Source: an uncultured Alphaproteobacteria bacterium (GTDB taxonomy: Bacteria > Pseudomonadota > Alphaproteobacteria > Rhodobacterales > Rhodobacteraceae). From it: 64,000 bases of DNA. The position numbers and the translations under genes were made by a program. The stretch is taken from the NCBI GenBank assembly GCA_913031285.1, contig CAJWEI010000003.1, positions 1 through 64,000 on the forward strand, read 5' to 3'. The notes beneath the pieces are model-generated. The model was given only the letters and a program-made list of their open reading frames with translations. It did no database searches and was not told the origin of the DNA. This document shows positions 37,556-46,784 of this stretch, piece after piece; positions within the stretch are counted from its first letter, which is position 1; each line of letters starts with the position of its first letter.

Positions 37556-38557
37556 ATGGATGAAACGAAATTTGGACATCGGGATCGTCGCGAACACTAT
37601 ATTCCCAATAAAAGGGTAGGATATCCACCAGTATTTGTATGGCCAGTCCAGCCAATTAACGCTTTGAAGTGGGTATTTTCAATTCCTGGCTATTTTATGC
37701 CTTGGAATGTGTTTTATGTGATTTTAGGTCTTGTTGCTTGGTTTTGGTTTTCACCAGCATTAGAAAATTTTTCCAGTCCTTCGTTTGAAACAGTTAGCCT
37801 GGTATTTCTTAGGAATGCGGGACTGGTCGGAGCCTATTTTGGAGCTTTTCATTTGCGTTTGTACATTCAGCGCAGGCAAGACATAAACTTCAAATTCAAT
37901 CCAGCTTGGCCTCAAAAGGATGCAAATAAATTTATGTTTGGAAGCCAGACTGTCGATAATATCATTCTGACCTTTGGCAGTGGCGTGACGATTTGGACGG
38001 GAGTGGAAATTGGTATTCTGTATCTCGCAGCGAATGGTTTTCTGATTTTGGTCTCCCCAATTGATCAGCCTATTTACTTTTTTGTGATGATTTTTACAGT
38101 CCACTTGTGGCGGGATCTGCACTTCTATCTGGTCCATCGGTTAATACATTGTGATCCACTTTATCGTCTGGCGCATAATGTACATCACAAGAATACCAAT
38201 CCAGGCCCGTGGTCGGGACTTGCAATGCATCCAGTTGAACATCTTCTATATTTTTCATGTGCTTTTATTTACCTTCTTTTTCCATTCCATCCCGCATTTA
38301 TTGTGATCGCTTTAGTCCATGCGGGACTTAGCCCTGCGCCAGGCCATGCGGGGTTTGAAAGGGTGGTATTACAGGATGGTCGTGCCGTAGACCTTGATTG
38401 CTATGCGCATTATCTGCATCATAAATATTTCGAGTGTAACTATGCAGATGGAATTTTACCTTTGGATAAGTGGTTTGGTACCTTTCATGATGGAAGTGCC
38501 GACTCTCATAAAAAAATGTTGGACAGGCTTAAAGGAAATAGGATTAAGAAAACATAA
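37556..38557 (+). CDS. sterol desaturase / fatty acid hydroxylase superfamily protein
   Basis: The 333-residue integral membrane protein has four or five hydrophobic segments and the di-iron His boxes of this superfamily: HRLIH, HNVHH and, near the C-terminus, HYLHH with an additional HPVEH. Members hydroxylate or desaturate lipid chains, sterols or carotenoids using oxygen. The substrate is unknown. It is followed 150 bases later by an acyl-CoA synthetase gene on the same strand, so a lipid-modification role is reasonable. Confidence 0.88.
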   Translation: MDETKFGHRDRREHYIPNKRVGYPPVFVWPVQPINALKWVFSIPGYFMPWNVFYVILGLVAWFWFSPALENFSSPSFETVSLVFLRNAGLVGAYFGAFHLRLYIQRRQDINFKFNPAWPQKDANKFMFGSQTVDNIILTFGSGVTIWTGVEIGILYLAANGFLILVSPIDQPIYFFVMIFTVHLWRDLHFYLVHRLIHCDPLYRLAHNVHHKNTNPGPWSGLAMHPVEHLLYFSCAFIYLLFPFHPAFIVIALVHAGLSPAPGHAGFERVVLQDGRAVDLDCYAHYLHHKYFECNYADGILPLDKWFGTFHDGSADSHKKMLDRLKGNRIKKT

Positions 38558-38708
38558 CAGAAATAGGTATTATGAGGTTATGCCCTTCACGTACTCGATT
38601 TTTTGAAATTGCTGAGAGAAGAAAAATGGTGCATCATTTTGTACTTATTATAAAGTTTGAGAATAGTACTTCCCGTGCAATTATAGCCTGAAATCAGGAG
38701 TTATAAGA

Positions 38709-40349
38709 TTGACTGATCCTAGACCGCGATTTGATTACATAAAAGCAGCAGCTGATTTTTCACTTGAGGTGCCTGAAGATTTTAATTTTGCCTTTGATAT
38801 TTTGTCTAAACAGGCCGCCCAAAATGATAAAACCGCTCTGATTTCTATAGATCGAAGTGGGCACCATATCGAAAATTTAAGTTATGGAGATTTGGATCGT
38901 GCCTCTGGTCGTTTTGCCAATGCCTTACTGACCTTGGGTGTATGCAAAACAGAAACAGTTCTCGTCGTTTTGCCTCGTATCCCTGAGTGGTATCACGTGC
39001 TGTTTGGATGTGCCAAAATGGGCGCTGTGGCGATGCCTGGGACAAATCTTTTAACTGGCAACGATCTTGAATACCGCATTAATAAAGCAAGTGCCAAAGT
39101 AGCGGTTGTATCCGAGGCTCACGCAGATGCGGTTAAAGCTATAAAAGCCAATTGTCCAAGTCTTGAACATCTCATTATTGTACGCGGCACGCGAAAAGGC
39201 TGGCATAGTTTTGAAACGATCTGTGCGCAATCGTCTGACCGTATTGACAGGTCTATGGTCCCTGCGACAAGTCGGGACGATTTATTACTGATATATTTTA
39301 CGTCTGGAACGACGGCTATGCCTAAAATGGTTGGACGGGATCACGCGTATTCTCTTGCCCATGAAATTACCAAAACCTATTGGCAGGATCTTCGCAGCGA
39401 AGATGTGCATTGGACGCTGACAGACACAGGCTGGGCCAAAGCCGCATGGGGGCTATTATACCCACAAATTTTAGCTGGCTGCGCCATCCTGCTTTATGAT
39501 GGGGAAGGTTTTGATCTGGAGATGCATTTGCGGATCATCAAAGAACATAAGGTTACAACATTTTGCGCTCCCCCAACCATTTACCGGCTGATGGCTCAGG
39601 CAGATCTTTCGAAAGCTGACTTTAGCTCACTTAGACATTGTTTTGGGGCTGGAGAACCTTTGAACCCAGAAGCTATGCGGGTTTGGAAAACTGCGACGGG
39701 CTGTGATATCTATGATGGGTATGGGCAAACTGAAACTATCAACATTGTCGCAAATTTTCCCGGCATGGATATTCGACCTGGGTCCATGGGGCGACCATGC
39801 CCGGGGTTTGAAGTCGACATAATTGATGATCAGGGCAACGTTCTTGCCGACGGGGAGATTGGGCATATTGCCATAAAAATAACAGATCCCTATCCACCAG
39901 GCTTGTTCAAGGGATATTATCGCGATGAAAAAAAGACGGCTGAGGTATTTCGCAACGGATGGTATTATAGTGGGGATACTGCCACGCGAGACGAAGATGG
40001 ATATATTTGGTTTGTAGGGCGTTCGGATGATATCATTTCCTCCTCAGGCTATCGTATAAGTCCGTTTGAAGTTGAAAGTGCTTTGGTCGAGCATCCAAGT
40101 GTCGTTGAGTCAGCCGTTGTTGCAAAACCTGATCCAATAAGGGGTGAGATTGTCAAAGCCTATATAGTCTTGGCAAAGGACTATCAGGCATCTGATGCGC
40201 TTGCTGTTGAAATTCAGGATTTTGTTAAACAACATTCTGCCCCTTACAAATATCCAAGAGAGATAGAGTTCAAAACATCTCTTCCAAAAACGATCTCGGG
40301 TAAGATCAGGCGAGTAGAGTTGCGCGGCGATACATCTGCAAAAACCTAG
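38709..40349 (+). CDS. acyl-CoA synthetase (AMP-forming, medium-chain/ACSM-like)
   Basis: The 546-residue enzyme starts at TTG, with AGGAG eight bases upstream. The ATP-binding P-loop LLIYFTSGTTAMPKMV, the acyl-AMP motif GYGQTE, the hinge region YSGDTATRDEDGYIWFVGRS and the catalytic Lys segment PKTISGKIRR are all present. The overall order and the TDTGWAKAAWG segment resemble medium-chain ACSM-type ligases that activate carboxylic acids to CoA thioesters. No other beta-oxidation gene is adjacent. It is convergent with the enolase-superfamily gene, only about 50 bases apart. Confidence 0.92.
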   Translation: MTDPRPRFDYIKAAADFSLEVPEDFNFAFDILSKQAAQNDKTALISIDRSGHHIENLSYGDLDRASGRFANALLTLGVCKTETVLVVLPRIPEWYHVLFGCAKMGAVAMPGTNLLTGNDLEYRINKASAKVAVVSEAHADAVKAIKANCPSLEHLIIVRGTRKGWHSFETICAQSSDRIDRSMVPATSRDDLLLIYFTSGTTAMPKMVGRDHAYSLAHEITKTYWQDLRSEDVHWTLTDTGWAKAAWGLLYPQILAGCAILLYDGEGFDLEMHLRIIKEHKVTTFCAPPTIYRLMAQADLSKADFSSLRHCFGAGEPLNPEAMRVWKTATGCDIYDGYGQTETINIVANFPGMDIRPGSMGRPCPGFEVDIIDDQGNVLADGEIGHIAIKITDPYPPGLFKGYYRDEKKTAEVFRNGWYYSGDTATRDEDGYIWFVGRSDDIISSSGYRISPFEVESALVEHPSVVESAVVAKPDPIRGEIVKAYIVLAKDYQASDALAVEIQDFVKQHSAPYKYPREIEFKTSLPKTISGKIRRVELRGDTSAKT

Positions 40350-40397
40350 AAAAGCGGTGCACAAGTAAATCTACCTCGACAACGCATAATGTCGGGT

Positions 40398-41513
40398 TCA
40401 CCAAAGGTTAGCAGTCGTCGTACTTTGATAGTTCGACTTTGCAAGCCAATCTGGATTGATCTCGCAGCCCCAACCGGGAGCCTCAGAAATGGTAACGTGA
40501 CCATTGTCGACATCAAATGGGCTTTTTGTAAAAATACTTTGCTGCCAAGGGTAATAATCTTCACCTTCGATTGAAAATTCGAGATATTTGCCAGCATTGG
40601 GGATTGCTTTTAGCAAATGCATCGTGAATAGAGTAACCATTGATAGGTTAGCACAATGCGGCGTGACGGAAAGCTTGGCTTTTTTTGCCATTTCTACAAC
40701 GCGCATAGTGCGACTGATCCCGCCTAGATATAAAATATCTGGCTGCACAATATCTACAGCGCGCATATCAATCATACGCTGCCATGTTGGTAAATCGCAG
40801 TCCTGTTCGCCCCCAGTGACATCAATTTCTAATGCCTCAGTGACTTGTTTGGTTTGTTCCAGTTCCCAATAGGGACAGGGTTCTTCGTAGTGAGAAAACC
40901 CGTACTCTTGTAAGAGCTGTCCAACCTCAATGGCCCGTTTAGGGGAATAGCAACTATTGGCATCTATTAGCAGTGCGACATCGTCTCCCATCGTTTTGCG
41001 CATGGTGGCGATGATCTCTTCTGTGCGCCCCGGCCATTCGTCCTTATTGCGTCCGACCTCGGCACCGGCGCGTACTTTGAATGCATCAAATCCTACTTCG
41101 TTGCGCAGTCGCATCAGGCGGTAAGCTTCGTCCTTGGGCGCGATATCGCGTTTCATCGATGAGGCATAAGCCCGTAGCTTTCCCGGAGTACCACCCAAAA
41201 GTTCTACTACTGGTTTGTCTTGTTGCTTGCCCCACATATCCCATACGGCCGTATCGAACCCGCCCAACGCGCGACGCAGATATGAGCCGGGAAATTTATG
41301 CTCGCGTTCAGTTACGAGGTCTAACAGATCATCAAAATCTTCAGTCTCCACTCCAAGAACCCAAGGCGCCACCTGACGATGCAATACCTGACAAGTTATA
41401 TCCGAATGATATGTGGAAACTTGGCCCCAGCCCCGTGCACCAGTTTCGTCAGTGACGCAAACAAAACCAATAAATTCGTTACAAAAACTTTCAATGTGCG
41501 TAATCTTAACCAT
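40398..41513 (-). CDS. mandelate racemase/muconate lactonizing family enzyme (sugar acid dehydratase-like)
   Basis: The 371-residue enolase-superfamily protein starts at ATG 41513 (MVKITHIESFCNEFIGFVCV); the frame extends back into the upstream gene but family alignment begins here. The barrel contains FKVRAGAEVG, the metal ligands in LLIDANSCYS, YEEPCPYWE and GGEQDCDL, and a C-terminal His in TPHCANLS, so the active site seems complete. Such enzymes dehydrate aldonic acids or racemise/lactonise acids. It is the last gene of a four-gene operon, 16 bases after a GMC oxidoreductase, which suggests that the oxidised product of that enzyme is its substrate. Confidence 0.88.
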   Translation of the reverse strand: MVKITHIESFCNEFIGFVCVTDETGARGWGQVSTYHSDITCQVLHRQVAPWVLGVETEDFDDLLDLVTEREHKFPGSYLRRALGGFDTAVWDMWGKQQDKPVVELLGGTPGKLRAYASSMKRDIAPKDEAYRLMRLRNEVGFDAFKVRAGAEVGRNKDEWPGRTEEIIATMRKTMGDDVALLIDANSCYSPKRAIEVGQLLQEYGFSHYEEPCPYWELEQTKQVTEALEIDVTGGEQDCDLPTWQRMIDMRAVDIVQPDILYLGGISRTMRVVEMAKKAKLSVTPHCANLSMVTLFTMHLLKAIPNAGKYLEFSIEGEDYYPWQQSIFTKSPFDVDNGHVTISEAPGWGCEINPDWLAKSNYQSTTTANLW

Positions 41514-41529
41514 AGTTTTTGACCTGTGA

Positions 41530-43182
41530 TCAGGCCTCCTCTTGCAAAATTGCAGCAGCTTTTTCACCCACAAGGATAGCAGCTGCGTTGATATTACCCG
41601 AAGGTATCGTAGGGAAGACAGAAGCGTCTGCAACCCTTAGCGCTTTTACTCCATGTACTCTGAGCTTCTGATCAACAACACTACTAGATGGGTCTGTTCC
41701 CATTCTGCACGTACCACATTGATGAAAGACCGTGCCTGCATTCTGACGTGCAAAGTCTATCATTTCAGCGTCGCTTTGGACGTTTTGTCCAGGGGAAAAT
41801 TCTTTGGTCACGATCTCTTTTAACGCTGGAGTTTCGGTGAATTTGCGCATAAGGCGCATGCCTTTTACCATCATTTGTAGGTCATAATCCGTAGACAGGT
41901 AATTACCGTAAAACTTTGGAGCGACAAATGCATTGTTCGAATTTATTTCTACACGGCCCTCGCTTGTTGATTTACATGGGCTAAATCCAATGCGCACAGC
42001 GGCAAACGGATCTGGGCTCATCATGGGGCGTGTCCCATTTGGCGCGACTGTATAGCTGAGCGGAGAGAAATACAGTTGAAGGTCAGGGACCTGTAGGGAT
42101 GGATCCGATTTAATGAAGCCTCCGCCTTGATTAACGCTCATCGAAAGAGGGCCAGTTTGTTTAAAGATATATTCAAGCCCGACCTTTATTTTCCCCCATA
42201 TGGGGCGTAGGACTTGATTGAGCGAGGGTTGATTGACTAGCAAAGTATGGTCGATGCTCAAATGGTCTTTCAAATGTTGACCGACATCTGGCAAATTATG
42301 CAGCACTGCTATTTTATGGCGTTGCAATAAGGGCGCTGAGCCAATCCCTGAAAGTTGCAATAGGTGAGGCGAGAGTAAAGCCCCGGCGCTGAGGATAACT
42401 TCACGGTTGACCTGAGCAAACTTTGTTTTTCCTTTGTGGAAATATTCTATCCCAATAGCTTTTTTGCCTTCAAAGATGATTTTTTTAGCGTGTGCTTTTA
42501 TCAGCACTTGGATATTCTTTTGATTTTTTACTGGCCGTAGATAGGCGGTATATGCAGAGGCGCGAAAACCTTTATCCGTCGTCGTCTGGTATATGGTAGC
42601 CCCTTCCATATCAGTACCATTATAGTCTGTATTAATGGGAAACCCGAGCTGACTGGCCGCTTTGAGATAGGCATTTGTTAAAGGATGGACTTTTTCAGAT
42701 ACATCTGTGACGGATAACGGTCCACTACCTCCACGCGTCTGATCGGGACTACCTTTCCAATTTTCCATTTTGCGGAAATAAGGCTCTAGGTCTTCCCACG
42801 ACCAACCTGGTGCAACAGCTCCCCATTCATTGAAATCATTGGGATGTCCGCGTACATAAACCATTGCATTGATTGAGCTTGATCCTCCAAGAACCTTTCC
42901 CCGTGGCCAATACATCGGTGTTCCTGTCAGGGCTGGTTCTGGCTCGGTCTGGAATTTCCAGTTGACTTTGGGATCGTAAAATAGTTTTCCGTATCCTATA
43001 GGCATATGGATCATTGGGTGTAAATTTGAGCCGCCCGCCTCAATGACTAAGACCTTCAGCCGCGGGTTTTCTGCCAGTCGACCAGCAAGGGTCGATCCTG
43101 TCGATCCAGCGCCCACAATCACATAATCAAATATCCCATGGGGATCGCGATCTGCGTCTTTATTGAATGATTTATCTGGCAT
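41530..43182 (-). CDS. GMC-family FAD oxidoreductase (choline/alcohol dehydrogenase type)
   Basis: The 550-residue flavoprotein has the Rossmann motif VIVGAGSTGSTLAGRLAENP near the start, the GMC signature [17 protein letters not shown], and the C-terminal active-site HQCGTCRMG (His) with NINAAAILVGEKAA (Asn). These are the marks of choline, glucose or other alcohol dehydrogenases. Neither this protein nor the other GMC gene in the window lies near betaine genes, so choline is not a good guess. It follows a cupin gene (95-base gap) and precedes the enolase-superfamily gene, in an operon read from the quinone oxidoreductase. Confidence 0.93.
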   Translation of the reverse strand: MPDKSFNKDADRDPHGIFDYVIVGAGSTGSTLAGRLAENPRLKVLVIEAGGSNLHPMIHMPIGYGKLFYDPKVNWKFQTEPEPALTGTPMYWPRGKVLGGSSSINAMVYVRGHPNDFNEWGAVAPGWSWEDLEPYFRKMENWKGSPDQTRGGSGPLSVTDVSEKVHPLTNAYLKAASQLGFPINTDYNGTDMEGATIYQTTTDKGFRASAYTAYLRPVKNQKNIQVLIKAHAKKIIFEGKKAIGIEYFHKGKTKFAQVNREVILSAGALLSPHLLQLSGIGSAPLLQRHKIAVLHNLPDVGQHLKDHLSIDHTLLVNQPSLNQVLRPIWGKIKVGLEYIFKQTGPLSMSVNQGGGFIKSDPSLQVPDLQLYFSPLSYTVAPNGTRPMMSPDPFAAVRIGFSPCKSTSEGRVEINSNNAFVAPKFYGNYLSTDYDLQMMVKGMRLMRKFTETPALKEIVTKEFSPGQNVQSDAEMIDFARQNAGTVFHQCGTCRMGTDPSSSVVDQKLRVHGVKALRVADASVFPTIPSGNINAAAILVGEKAAAILQEEA

Positions 43183-43276
43183 TCAGTTCTTTCAAAACCT
43201 GTCATTCGCACAGATTTTTATAATTTAGCTTCCAAAAGAAAAGTTGTATATTTATGAGGTAAGTCTTCCATTAATT

Positions 43277-43696
43277 TTAAGTCTTTGGAGCCTCGACGCT
43301 TTCAGTTTTAAATTCTGCGGGTGATGTAATCTCAATCAATTCTAGATCGTCGCTATGGTGTATCTCGCGATGGCGGATACCGGCGGGTTGCAGAGCTGCG
43401 GACCCTCGGCGGAATGTGATTTCCCCTTGGCCCTCATATTCAAAAGTGACCCACCCTTGGAGGATGTAGATCATCTGAAAATCTAGATCATGGACGTGCC
43501 AATTGGGTTCAGCGTGCCGCCCGGGTACTGCGCGAATGACGTTGGCAGAGTATTTTCCGCCAGAGGCGGTATTTATTCCTAGATCACGATATTCAAAAAA
43601 TGCTCTTAATCCACCGGAAAAACCACCACTTAATGTCCCACTTCCGTCCGCGTGGCTGACAGAAAAAGATTGTCCATTCCATATCTTAGAAGTCAT
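43277..43696 (-). CDS. cupin-domain protein in the GMC operon
   Basis: The 139-residue protein has a cupin core with PNWHVHDLDFQ (His67, His69, Gln73) and the second motif around GIRHREIHHS (His109). Gln replaces the usual Glu at the third ligand position. Its ATG shares one base with the stop of the upstream quinone oxidoreductase (TGATG), so translation is coupled. A role as sugar-acid isomerase or sensor within the operon is likely but not shown. Confidence 0.85.
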   Translation of the reverse strand: MTSKIWNGQSFSVSHADGSGTLSGGFSGGLRAFFEYRDLGINTASGGKYSANVIRAVPGRHAEPNWHVHDLDFQMIYILQGWVTFEYEGQGEITFRRGSAALQPAGIRHREIHHSDDLELIEITSPAEFKTESVEAPKT

Positions 43697-44682
43697 CAGT
43701 CTCTCCCAATATCAAAGACTGTCGCGCCTGTTGTTTTACGTTCCAGTAAGGCTCGAAATGCTATTGGGACATCTTTTAAAGGATAACGTTGATTTATATC
43801 CATCGTTAAATGTCCATCGGCGATCATTTGAAACATATTGCCTGATACTTCACTCAGACTTTCCCATGTATCGATAAAGTTAAAAAGCGTTGGTCTTTGC
43901 GCATATAGAGAGCCATTATTTGCCAGATCAGACATAGCAATATTTTTTATTACGCCACTGGATTGACCAAATGAAACAAATAAGCCAAACCTTTTGAGAC
44001 ATGATAGAGTATGGGGATAGGTGGCTTGCCCAACGCTGTCATATGCCACATCAACTCCATATCCATTTGTTATGTCTTGGACTTCATCAACAAAGTTTGC
44101 GTTATTGTAATTTATTACATGCGTGAAGCCTGCCGCCTTCGCTAAAGAAATTTTGTCATCGCTTCCCACGGTTCCAATAGACTCTGCACCAAGATATTTT
44201 AGCCACTGGCCGGCAATAAGGCCGACGCCACCTGCCGCTGCATGAAAGAGAACTTTGTGATTGTGGTTAACTTTGAAAGATCGGTTCAGCAGATACTCGA
44301 CTGTCATGCCTTTAAGCATGGCCGCCGCTGCAACTTCATCTGAGACGCCTGCTGGAAGTTTGACAAGCTTATCTGCCGCAAGAACGCGTTCTTCGCGGTA
44401 AGCGCCATTCGGCGTCGAATATGCAACCCGGTCTCCTACAGCAAAAAAATCAACGCCTTCGCCAATTTGTGCGATAATACCAGCTGCTTCACCTCCCGGT
44501 ATCTGTGGCCCGTCTTCGGGAAAAGGATAAGTCCCACTCGTCATGTAAACATCGATAAAATTCAAACCCACTTTTGTCTGATGGATCAAAACCTCCCCCG
44601 GAGAGAGTTGCGGTGTCGGAATATCGCGCCATTCGAGAACCTCGAAACCGCCCGGTTTATCTGCACAGATTGCCTTTGCCAT
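43696..44682 (-). CDS. zinc-less quinone oxidoreductase (MDR superfamily)
   Basis: The 328-residue medium-chain reductase has the quinone oxidoreductase pattern: N-terminal VLEWRDIPTPQLSPGEVLI, the region GLNFIDVYMTSGTYP, and the NADPH-binding VLFHAAAGGVGLIAGQW. It lacks the catalytic-zinc Cys/His set. This is the first gene of the minus-strand operon with the cupin, GMC and enolase-superfamily genes. It could use NADPH to reduce a quinone or an enone intermediate; the substrate is unknown. Confidence 0.9.
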   Translation of the reverse strand: MAKAICADKPGGFEVLEWRDIPTPQLSPGEVLIHQTKVGLNFIDVYMTSGTYPFPEDGPQIPGGEAAGIIAQIGEGVDFFAVGDRVAYSTPNGAYREERVLAADKLVKLPAGVSDEVAAAAMLKGMTVEYLLNRSFKVNHNHKVLFHAAAGGVGLIAGQWLKYLGAESIGTVGSDDKISLAKAAGFTHVINYNNANFVDEVQDITNGYGVDVAYDSVGQATYPHTLSCLKRFGLFVSFGQSSGVIKNIAMSDLANNGSLYAQRPTLFNFIDTWESLSEVSGNMFQMIADGHLTMDINQRYPLKDVPIAFRALLERKTTGATVFDIGRD

Positions 44683-45051
44683 TTTGTTTTCTCCATTTGC
44701 TTAGTGTGACGGTATTGTGAGTACCCTAGGCTGGTCAATTAAAGAACTTCGCTTTTCCAGGTGTTTCTTAAAGAATTAAAAAGTTTTTCTTGGGTGGAAT
44801 TAATTTGGTTCAATCAGTTATTTAAAGCATAAAAAATTTTCTTCAAAAATGATAGATGAATTGGCGAACTGTAGCTTCTACAGGTCACAAATTTTATTTT
44901 TAAATGGGCTATACCTTAGAGTACAAAGTTATGTAAGCCCATGGAGGGATGGCAGTCTCAATCAAGCTTGTGGTAGATAAACTTGGACCGCGCGATCTGC
45001 TTGCGTGCAGTTTAGTGATTATAAAACTACGATGACTTTAGGAGAGCTGCC
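44683..45051. other. divergent promoter region
   Basis: This 369-base gap lies between the four-gene minus-strand operon and the plus-strand AhpD-like gene and should contain both promoters. I saw no clear dyad or terminator; AGGAG sits before the AhpD-like start. Confidence 0.4.
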
Positions 45052-45660
45052 ATGTCTTGGATTAAAACAATTGCTTACAATGAGACGTCTGGTCGTCTTA
45101 GAAAGTTATACGACCGGGTCAAAGGGCCGGATAATAACGTCGATAACATTATGATGTTGCACTCATTGCGCCCTCACACAATGGAGGGGCATATGGCCAT
45201 TTATAAATATGTGCTTCATCATTCCTCAAACACTTTGCCAAAATGGTTCCTAGAGACCCTTGGCATATGGGTCAGCGCATTGAACAGGTGTGTCTACTGT
45301 GTGGATCATCATTTTGCAGGGCTGCAACGGTTGCTGGGGGATGATGTGAAAGCAGGTCAAATAAAGGCAGCGATTAGCGCGCAGAATTTTGATATGGCAC
45401 CATTGGATGGAGCACAAAAAAGTGCAATGATTTATGCACAGAAATTAACGCAAGCGCCGGCTGACATCAGTGAGAATGATATTATTGCGATGAGAGACGC
45501 TGGATTTAACGATGGCGAGATATTAGAAATCAATCAAGTTTCGGCCTATTTTTGCTACGCAAATCGAACAGTGCTTGGTCTTGGTTGTCACACTAAGGGC
45601 GATATTATAGGTCTGTCGCCGAATAATTCGGATGATCCAAATGATTGGGGACACAAATAA
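45052..45660 (+). CDS. AhpD-like / peroxidase-related (carboxymuconolactone decarboxylase family) protein
   Basis: The 202-residue protein has the CMD helical fold with the redox motif NRCVYCVDHHFAG (CxxC followed by His), which in AhpD-like enzymes gives peroxidase or disulphide reductase activity. The N-terminal MSWIKTIAYNETSGRLRKLYD is typical of uncharacterised peroxidase-related enzymes of 180-200 residues. A good AGGAG precedes the ATG. It is divergent from the GMC operon. The partner reductase is not in the window. Confidence 0.85.
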   Translation: MSWIKTIAYNETSGRLRKLYDRVKGPDNNVDNIMMLHSLRPHTMEGHMAIYKYVLHHSSNTLPKWFLETLGIWVSALNRCVYCVDHHFAGLQRLLGDDVKAGQIKAAISAQNFDMAPLDGAQKSAMIYAQKLTQAPADISENDIIAMRDAGFNDGEILEINQVSAYFCYANRTVLGLGCHTKGDIIGLSPNNSDDPNDWGHK

Positions 45661-45709
45661 GGTCAGTTTCGCGTATAAACTTTCCAGAGGATTGCTTCTT
45701 AATGTGTTC

Positions 45710-46552
45710 TTAATCAATTAACTTGAGCATCCACTCATGCAACTGAAGACCGTCAGGAGTATCAGAATTACATAGTTTGTCGACCAGATCAAAGTGATTG
45801 GCAGCCTGAACAACTCGAAATTTTAAATGCTCCCCGCGTTTACTGAGCGCGTCGGCTAATTGCCATGATTGATCGATCCATCCCGAAGGTTCATCACCGC
45901 CAACGGCAATATAATATTGTGGCCCAACTAAGGGTAAATTCGTAATTACGCACCAGCGTTTTGCCTCTTTTTGCGTCATTCCAATGTCGCCATTGACTGT
46001 AATATGGCGCACGACTTCCGTTTCGTAAATTCCCGTCAAAGCCACAACACCGACTAATCGGTTTTGAAGGCTAGGGTGGTGCGAAAGATGTGCAGCCAGA
46101 TTCGCGCCTGCGGAATGTCCAAATAAGATAAACTTTGGATCAGGTGTATCACACCTTACAAGCTCAATGAGCTCTGACACAGCGCGTTCCAGACTCTTAA
46201 CAATATCAGTCAATGAAATTTCTGGGCATAGAGGATAGTTAAGATTTGCAGTATTAAACCCTGAGCGTGATAAATCCGCCATGTGATGATGCATCGCAGA
46301 TTTGTCTAAAGAACGCCAATAGCCGCCGTGAATATTGATTATTACAGGAGCATCGCTGGCGCTTGGATGATAATCAAAGCGCATGAGTGGGTGATCACCA
46401 TATGCTATATCAAATTGTCCTGGCAAGTGGCTGCGCGCGCCTTGAGATTTGGCCTCCCAAATCGCCAAAATATCGTCAGTTTTTGCGCCAAGTGCCACGC
46501 GCGGATTGAATTGCCGTTCTAAAGTATGTGCTTTCCAGTCCTGCCAGCTCAT
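45710..46552 (-). CDS. alpha/beta hydrolase (esterase / arylformamidase-like)
   Basis: The 280-residue protein has the oxyanion motif INIHGGYWRS, the nucleophile elbow FGHSAGANLAAH, and a C-terminal His in AANHFDLVD. The arrangement and the WRSLDKS phrase resemble the kynurenine formamidase/carboxylesterase group of the alpha/beta hydrolases. Whether it acts on N-formylkynurenine cannot be told. The class-V PLP gene (kynureninase-like) lies 12 kb away, so a pathway link is weak. It is convergent with the AhpD-like gene. Confidence 0.85.
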   Translation of the reverse strand: MSWQDWKAHTLERQFNPRVALGAKTDDILAIWEAKSQGARSHLPGQFDIAYGDHPLMRFDYHPSASDAPVIINIHGGYWRSLDKSAMHHHMADLSRSGFNTANLNYPLCPEISLTDIVKSLERAVSELIELVRCDTPDPKFILFGHSAGANLAAHLSHHPSLQNRLVGVVALTGIYETEVVRHITVNGDIGMTQKEAKRWCVITNLPLVGPQYYIAVGGDEPSGWIDQSWQLADALSKRGEHLKFRVVQAANHFDLVDKLCNSDTPDGLQLHEWMLKLID

Positions 46553-46784
46553 CTTCTCGCTTCTCGAAGGATTTATTTATAAGCCATACTAGTATCACCC
46601 AAATCGAGTAATCAATCAAAATGAAACAATTTGATGTGCATTTATGGGTATAAACCATTGTGTATGTCCTCACGTTACGTTCCTTTGGGTCCAAATTATT
46701 ACAGGCATTAAGTGACAGAGAATTTGTAGCGCACTAGTATCGGACCAACGTTGCAATTCGCTAAATATCTAATTAGGAGAAGAT

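Noticed and set aside
32212-46552. Kynurenine pathway formed by the class-V PLP enzyme and the arylformamidase-like esterase
   Set aside because: The genes are 12 kb apart, on opposite strands, with no tryptophan dioxygenase, and both family assignments are broad.
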